The translations under genes were made by a program, and so were the position numbers. From the NCBI GenBank assembly GCA_003427395.1, contig BFEA01000503.1, forward strand, positions 338,389 to 359,174: 20,786 bases of DNA. The letters are read 5' to 3'. Under the pieces are notes generated by a model, which saw nothing but the letters and a program-made list of their open reading frames with translations, was not told the origin of the DNA and made no database searches. Position 1 is the first letter of the stretch, and each line of letters starts with the position of its first letter. Shown in pieces: positions 16,058 to 20,786 of the stretch. Source of the stretch: Chara braunii (taxonomy: Eukaryota > Streptophyta > Charophyceae > Charales > Characeae).

Positions 16058-17534
16058 CTACCTGTCAGAACTGTAATGCTGGAGTTTTCCCCAGGCTGCC
16101 TCGTGGCAAACTTTCACGACATTGGCACCACTTCCATTGGGGCCCACAACCCAGTTCGCAGGATTATTCCAAAGTGCGATTGGCGTCTGCCATGCAGATT
16201 GTATTCGCGTTTGTCCTGATCTAGTCGACAGATAGAGTCAACATTACATTCGCGCGCCAATTTTCAACTCGCCCACACCGGTACATTCAGGGCTCATCAC
16301 AAACTGACGGAAACTGCAGCCTGCGCAACCCTGGGACCCAGATTTGCTGCAGCTTTCACTGAAGGTAACCCTGCTCCTAGCGCCAGGCCCGTAATACCCT
16401 TACTACGGGGTCATTATTCGCGGCGTCAATTTTCAACTCACCACCGGTACGTTCAGGGCTCATCTACAAACTGACAGAAACTGCAGCCTGCACAACCCTG
16501 GGACCCAGATTTGCTGCAGCTTTCACTTAAGGTAACCCTGCTCCTAGCGCCAGGCCTGTAATACCCTTGCTTAGGGGGGTCATTATTCACTAGTCAATTT
16601 TCAACTCACCCAAACCCATACGTTCAGGGCTCATCTGCAAGCTAACAGCGGCTGAAGCATGCACAGCTCTGTGATCCAGAATTGCTGCAGCTTTCACTAC
16701 TCGCACCCCTCCTAGAGCCTGGCCTGTGATACCCTTGATTAGGGAAGTCAACATTCGTGCGTCAATTGAACTTGCCCAAACCCGTACGTTCAGCACTTAT
16801 CTGCAAGCTAACAGGAGCAGCAGCATGCACAGCTCTACAACCCAGATTTGCTGCAGCTTTCACTCCCCTGTGCCCCTGCTCCTAGTGCAAGACCTTGATA
16901 CCCTTGATTAGGGAGTCAACGCACATCAATTCAACTCACCCAAACCCGTGCGTTCAGGGCCCATCTGCAAGCTAACAGGAGCTGCAGCATGCACAGCTCT
17001 GCGGCCCAGATTTGCTGCAGCTTTCACTCCTCGTGCCGCTGCTCCTATCGCCAGGCCTGTAATACCCTTGATAAGTTCTCCTTCAAGAAGGGACCCAAGC
17101 ACAGGGATTGACCGCACGTAAGGGTCAGCAAGGTAATAGTTCCGCTGCACCGCGATTCGTTTCACTTCCTTACGCACGCCATCTGGCCCGACTTCCTCGA
17201 AATTGGCAAGCTCTAGCACTGCCAGGATTTCAACCTGACACCCACTGTAAAAATGAAACCAAGGCCGGTAGTGTTGCGTCAACCTAACCACCATGGTATT
17301 GTCCCCCTTGTTGTACAGCACGTCATGGACCTCAGGCCACAACTCAACATTCATTCCAGCCCAGAACTGGTACAAGGAAAGTACTTCACGAGGTCCAGTA
17401 ACAATGGTGTAGAAGTCACGAAAAGAAACCACAGGAGCGAAGTAGTCCTTCACAATCTGCGCCTGCTTTTCCGCACTCTGGTTCTGCACGAGCCCCTTCA
17501 CCACTTCCACAATATCTGTCTCTGGATTCTCCAT
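16058..17534 (-). CDS. NTF2-like (SnoaL/SigF-type) domain protein, two exons
   Basis: Join of 17534-16940 and 16215-16058, about 250 residues. Exon 1 encodes an NTF2-like alpha+beta fold at residues 8-135: an N-terminal helix, YFAPVVSFRDFYTIVTGPRE, a strand with MVVRLTQHYRPWFHFYSG, then RIAVQRNYYLADPYVRSIPV. NTF2-like proteins form a cone-shaped ligand pocket; the ligand or partner here is unknown. Residues 142-190 are Ala/Gly-rich and amphipathic, possibly membrane-touching. At residue 198 an ideal donor (GG|GTGAGTTG, GT at 16939-16938) joins acceptor GATCAG|GACAAA (exon from 16215), phase 1. Exon 2 adds 51 residues (WNNPANWVVGPNGSG, ending QHYSSDR) and stops with TAG at 16060-16058. Without splicing, the frame ends four codons later at 16926. 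The start is the first in-frame ATG after the GA tract. Exon 1 is firm; exon 2 is inferred from composition and matching phase. Confidence 0.7.
16216..16939 (-). other. Intron of the NTF2-like gene
   Basis: A 724-nt GT-AG intron, filled almost completely by four diverged copies of the end of exon 1. The acceptor has a weak pyrimidine tract (TCTATCTGTCGAC), so a neighbouring AG could be used instead; only the chosen one keeps the phase. Confidence 0.55.
16237..17073 (-). repeat. Five-copy tandem array of exon 1 3' end plus donor site
   Basis: Period about 168 bp: 16237-16409, 16410-16578, 16579-16746, 16747-16914 and 16915-17073. The last is the functional copy within exon 1 (residues about 155-198 plus 25 nt of intron). 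The others are diverged and intronic. The first and second share private changes (GAGLP, LGPRV, VSVSL then stop), so they duplicated later. The third keeps an open frame with about 35 of 47 residues identical to the functional copy. Donor words are GCGAGT, GTGAGT, GTGAGT, GCAAGT and GTGAGT in that order. Confidence 0.85.
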
Positions 17535-17560
17535 ATTGATTGCGTTCCTGCTCTCCCTCC

Positions 17561-17566
<6 letters not shown>

Positions 17567-17631
<65 letters not shown>
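17567..17631. repeat. (CT)n/(GA)n microsatellite in the 5' UTR
   Basis: About 32 GA units on the coding strand, ending roughly 30 nt before the ATG. GA-rich 5' leaders are common in plants and may bind GAGA factors. The length is probably polymorphic. Confidence 0.9.
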
Positions 17632-17633
<2 letters not shown>

Positions 17634-17732
17634 TGGATTTCACAATCTTCTAGTTACACAGAGAACACCAAAATCTGCGTACAGCAAAACAAAATACGGT
17701 CACCACACGTGTACACTACAGTAAGACTATGA

Positions 17733-17795
17733 TCAAGCAAACTGCTGGCTACCGCAAGGGGATGCCAACTCAAGCAAATGATCAGGACCTGGCAT
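17733..17795 (-). other. Short upstream ORF in the leader (20 codons)
   Basis: ATG at 17795 with stop TGA at 17735-17733, product MPGPDHLLELASPCGSQQFA. It would be translated only if transcription starts upstream of 17795. From the TATA position the start is expected near 17805, so this is borderline. It could damp translation of the main ORF. Confidence 0.25.
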
Positions 17796-17833
17796 AATTT
17801 TCTGCCGACTAGATTCCACTAAGCAATCTTAAT

Positions 17834-17842
17834 CTATTTATA
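17834..17842 (-). promoter_or_regulatory. TATA box of the NTF2-like gene
   Basis: TATAAATAG on the minus strand matches the plant TATA consensus. It predicts a start about 30 nt downstream (near 17805) and a leader of about 270 nt. Confidence 0.55.
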
Positions 17843-18084
17843 CTCCTATAGTCATACAACAAACTAGGAACTCCCCGTCCAAGACGAGCTCCCCGTCCAA
17901 GACTCAAAATCGAGGCGATCACACCAGTAGTAGATCGAAGTTGTTTTACCACATCCAGGTAGCTGCCTGATACCACCTTCCACTTTGCTATGGCAGTGTG
18001 GGAGCTGAAACACCAACCATTTGTCTGGATTTCAGTACTTCGAGTAAGACCAAACAAAAGAAAAAGACGATCGACCTACCAAAT
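17843..18084. other. Upstream region of the NTF2-like gene
   Basis: Possible promoter DNA. CCCCGTCCAAGAC occurs twice (near 17873 and 17890). An 82-codon minus-strand frame (18057-17809) runs across the TATA box and is not recognised. Confidence 0.4.
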
Positions 18085-18372
18085 GCCTCACGGACTTGGC
18101 CTAGTTCTAAGCAGATGAAATTAAAGACGACATCATATCATATCATATCAAATCAAATCACATCAGATCAAATCAAATCAAATGCTTCAAATCCAAATTA
18201 AAACAACCAAACAAATCGGCCTCACGGACCTGGACTAGTTCTAAGCAGATGAAATTAAAGACGACATCATATCATATCAAATCAAATCAAATCAAATCAA
18301 ATGCTTCATATCAAATCAAATCAGATCAAATCAAATGCTTCAAATCCAAATTAAAACAACCAAACAAATCGG
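18085..18372. repeat. 134-bp tandem duplication with (ATCAA)n expansion
   Basis: GCCTCACGGACTTGGCCTAG (18085) recurs at 18219, followed both times by AAGCAGATGAAATTAAAGAC and an ATCAA/ATCAT pentanucleotide tract. Both units end in CAAACAAATCGG. The tract is longer in the second unit. Confidence 0.85.
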
Positions 18373-18453
18373 AGGAACTTCAATCGAATCGAGCTTTCCC
18401 CCACGTGCTAATCACCGTGCAGTAACATTGGAAGTTGTTGCACTGATACACCC

Positions 18454-18574
18454 ACAAATGCAATCGGGACAAGGAGAGTCAAACAAATGCAATCGGGACA
18501 AGGAGAGTCAAACAAATGCAATCGGGACAAGGAGAGTCAACACACCACAAATGAAATGGGGACACGTAGAGTCA
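18454..18574. repeat. 29-bp tandem repeat, three exact and one diverged unit
   Basis: ACAAATGCAATCGGGACAAG plus GAGAGTCAA starts at 18454, 18483 and 18512; a diverged unit starts at 18547. The 185-codon plus-strand frame across it is not supported as coding. Confidence 0.9.
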
Positions 18575-18871
18575 GCTATAACAAGGGTAAGCACTACTGG
18601 CAGGCCGCCAAACCACCTGCCGGTCACCACCTCCGAGTCCGCGGTCCATCCAGCGAAGAACACACAACTATGTCATAGCCCGCATGCAAGAGCCGCTGTC
18701 CAGCCAGTGAAACAGCCACATATGCCAGCTATGATCCTCTTGGAAATTCGTCGGTTGTTGCCCTGCTGCACACATGCCAGCGATATTTCTCTTGAAATTT
18801 TAGGTACAACAACCTGCAACCTGCAACCGACGCGTAGATGGGAACTGAGTGAGAAGAAGGCGGTCCATGGT
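18575..18871. other. No recognised gene
   Basis: Ordinary composition. TATGCCAGC-type words recur near 18720 and 18775. No gene or element end is seen. Confidence 0.4.
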
Positions 18872-18998
18872 CCAATCAAGAAACCAATATAAGACAGTTC
18901 TTTAAGTTAGACCTCCTTTGGACAAACTAAAAGAAGGGGCGGGCCAACCAAGAAACCAATAGACAGTTCTTTAAGTTAGGCCTCATTTGGACAAACTT
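18872..18998. repeat. About 55-bp direct duplication
   Basis: CCAATCAAGAAACCAATATA, then AGACAGTTCTTTAAGTTAG and TTTGGACAAAC (18872-18928), recur at 18944-18998 with few changes and one small deletion. Confidence 0.85.
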
Positions 18999-19455
18999 GT
19001 TAAACCGCCGGCAGTACACGGCCCCAGCAGCCTTGCAGAAAGTTTTTTGGCGCCAAGCAAAACTCAGAGGAGCCGCGCGGCGCGGGGCGCCGTTGAGAAA
19101 AACGAAATCGGCGGCGTCCGAAGTGGTGCGGGTTTTTCATGCTGACACCCGCGGGCCGATGTATGGTCGCTCTGCCGGTGCTTTCAAGGAACTTGCAAAA
19201 AAAAGAGATCATTAGACTTCAGAACGCAAAAGGTATTCCTGTAACTCGCCTCGCCTTATTCTTAGACTAATGGTTGGAGATCGGAACCACGATACAAATT
19301 CTCGTAATGATTCACATTTAGTCAAGAGAGACTGACAGATTTGCGGGCAACAGGCAGATTGAACACAGTACAAATCGGTCTCTTCGCCTTCCACGGAGAT
19401 GCAAATTACAACCCGTGGCCATATCAGACACCGGGACAACTCCGGCAGGCAACAT
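18999..19455. other. No recognised gene
   Basis: A GC-rich patch (19070-19105, GCGCGGCGCGGGGCGCC) lies in otherwise ordinary DNA. Short open frames on both strands match no known family. Confidence 0.4.
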
Positions 19456-19600
19456 AAGTCTTTGACTGTGTTTCAAACCCTCCCCTCCCCTAATCACACA
19501 AGTCTTTGACTGTATTTCAACCCCTAAACCTCAAACCCTCCCCTAATCACACCAGTCTTTGACTGTATTTCAACCCCTAAAACCTGAATGACATCATAAG
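19456..19600. repeat. Three-unit tandem repeat, 44-53 bp
   Basis: Units start AAGTCTTTGACTGT at 19456, 19500 and 19553 (CAGTC in the last). They share TTTCAA, CCCTCCCCTAATCACAC and CCCCTAAA. Confidence 0.85.
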
Positions 19601-20299
19601 AACTGCTCCCGTCCGTCAAGATAGGACACACAAAACGGCTTGATGTGAAAGGTTTGTTTATTTCCCAATCAGTTTGTCTTTGGTTTTGGCCTTTAATAAC
19701 TATTTCACCTTGAAATTATTTTCCCAATCGATTTTTTGTAGCACGGATCCTACCTGTGATTGCATACTACCTACAACTGATGGCCAATGCAACTTCAAAT
19801 CGAATTGAGAATCATGCACACTGCCTACATAAGACGGTCAATGCAATTTATGGGTCTCCAACCGGATTGCAGGGTCCCTAACCCCATTTTGGGACCTCGG
19901 CTGTGCAGACCGTACTACCTATAAAGCCAACCCCGGTTTTGGGGTCTATAGTGCCAACGCCATTTCAGGGTCTCTGCTGCCATGACGAGGTCTGTAGTGT
20001 CACTTCAAGGTCTCGAATGCCATTTCAGGGTCTCAGCCGATATATTTGCATCCACATGCAATCTGAGAAAGGAACACCCCTAAACTGAAACTGCGCCGTG
20101 CAAAACCAACACTCCCACCCTTTCAACAGCCGCAGCAGGTAGAAACAATGATGACAAGGGTCACGATGAAGACCAAAGATGACGAGGACCAAGATAAGCA
20201 GCACCATGAAAATCTAGACCAACATGCAAGGGCCAGGGTAAGGATGAAGAACGACATGAGTGATGAGTTTCACTCAATCCAAACTCATCCCTGTGATTT
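19601..20299. other. No gene; degenerate short repeats
   Basis: Between 19850 and 20040 the word GCCATTTCAGGGTCTC and relatives recur every 20-40 bp. From 20140 onward there are GACCAAGAT/GATGACGA-type words resembling those at 20490-20560. Confidence 0.4.
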
Positions 20300-20361
20300 A
20301 ACTCTGCAACGGAATCGAACCGGCTATCTCTGATTTCAAGACACCGGTCATGTTAACCATA
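20300..20361 (-). pseudogene. tRNA-like relic with perfect B box
   Basis: On the minus strand GGTTCGATTCC (20321-20311) is an ideal B box, preceded by GTCTTGAAATC, which resembles an anticodon loop (TGA, Ser-like). The 5' acceptor stem is missing and replaced by an (ATT)n tract. It could be a tRNA fragment or a truncated SINE head. Confidence 0.35.
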
Positions 20362-20392
20362 ATAATAATAATAAATAAATAAATAAATAAAA
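20359..20392. repeat. (AAT)n/(AAAT)n microsatellite
   Basis: An AATAATAATAATAAATAAAT-type run abuts the tRNA-like relic and may have replaced its 5' end. Confidence 0.85.
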
Positions 20393-20463
20393 ACACTGCA
20401 ACCATGACACGTGTTCAAAACTGTACCAGTGCTACAATACCACCCCTAAATGGCCGCCGTGTA

Positions 20464-20553
20464 ATCATTCACTCCCGCACACATGCATGCCCCAGGGTGA
20501 GGACCAAGATCATTCACTCCCGCACACATGCATGGCCCAGGGTGAGGACCAAG
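20464..20553. repeat. 45-bp tandem duplication
   Basis: ATCATTCACTCCCGCACACA and the rest of the unit are at 20464-20508 and 20509-20553, nearly identical at first. The second unit decays after GACCAAGATC. Confidence 0.85.
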
Positions 20554-20786
20554 ATCGACCAACATTGCATGACAGGGTAAGGAAAAAGACCAACATAACG
20601 TGGAAGGTCTAATGAGCACGATCAGATGGGGGGGGGACAAACGAAGAGAGAGAGGATGACCTTCCACATTGCGATGTTGATGACGATCATGATGATGACA
20701 TGGAAGATATAATGAATACGATCAGGAAAGAGGAAAAACACGACGAGAAGGTAACGAATCCGCCGGGGAGCGGCAGAACACCGGGG
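20554..20786. other. Purine-rich window end, no gene
   Basis: Contains a G8 run near 20629 and two related stretches (TGGAAGGTCTAATGAGCACG and TGGAAGATATAATGAATACG, each followed by ATCAG). No coding is recognised. Confidence 0.4.

Noticed and set aside
17809-18057. 82-codon minus-strand frame upstream of the NTF2-like gene
   Set aside because: It overlaps the TATA box and has no recognised domain. An upstream exon cannot be excluded but is not supported.
18454-18574. Regular 29-bp repeats resembling a CRISPR array
   Set aside because: The units are directly adjacent with no spacers, there are no cas genes, and the DNA is eukaryotic.
18335-18892. 185-codon plus-strand frame
   Set aside because: It runs through the pentanucleotide and 29-bp tandem repeats; no family is recognised and composition looks non-coding.

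Overview
This looks like eukaryotic nuclear DNA from a large, repeat-rich genome of the plant lineage. Evidence: one gene with a TATA box, a GT-AG intron and an AATAAA signal, plant-style LINE relics carrying a zf-RVT zinc finger, abundant (GA)n, (CT)n and (CA)n microsatellites, and a scaffold gap of 13 N. A charophyte alga such as Chara is my best guess. That guess is inference and the window does not prove it.

Positions 1-9300 are mainly two decayed copies of one LINE family on the + strand, split by younger insertions. Copy A (70-627 and 2483-3139) is interrupted by a 1.85-kb terminal-inverted-repeat element (628-2482), which holds a SINE and a long CA repeat. Copy B (about 3300-4999, 5483-5805, 8211-9292) is interrupted by an AT-rich insert (5000-5482) and by an LTR-like element of 2.4 kb (5806-8210). 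In each case the LINE reading frame becomes continuous when the insert and one target-site copy are removed, which fixes the insert borders.

Positions 9300-12030 form a dense structural region. Elements ending in TTAAACCACCAGTAC-type inverted repeats (10560-11392, 11820-12026, possibly an outer one at 9682-11778) surround alternating microsatellites and long near-perfect palindromes. One palindrome is 66 bp with no mismatch. Another is 97 bp and stops exactly at the assembly gap. Most of these hairpins share a GAATGAATCTTCC core.

Positions 12030-15830 hold little that I recognise: one unassigned ORF, a third LINE copy (C, 13140-14542), two TTAA-element ends and several small tandem duplications.

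Positions 15836-17842 hold the only gene I consider intact. It lies on the minus strand and encodes an NTF2-like (SnoaL/SigF-type) protein of about 250 residues in two exons. Its intron contains four diverged tandem copies of the last ~130 bases of exon 1 plus the start of the intron, so the array repeats the 5' splice site. Positions 17850-20786 are non-coding as far as I can see, with several short tandem repeats and a tRNA-like relic.
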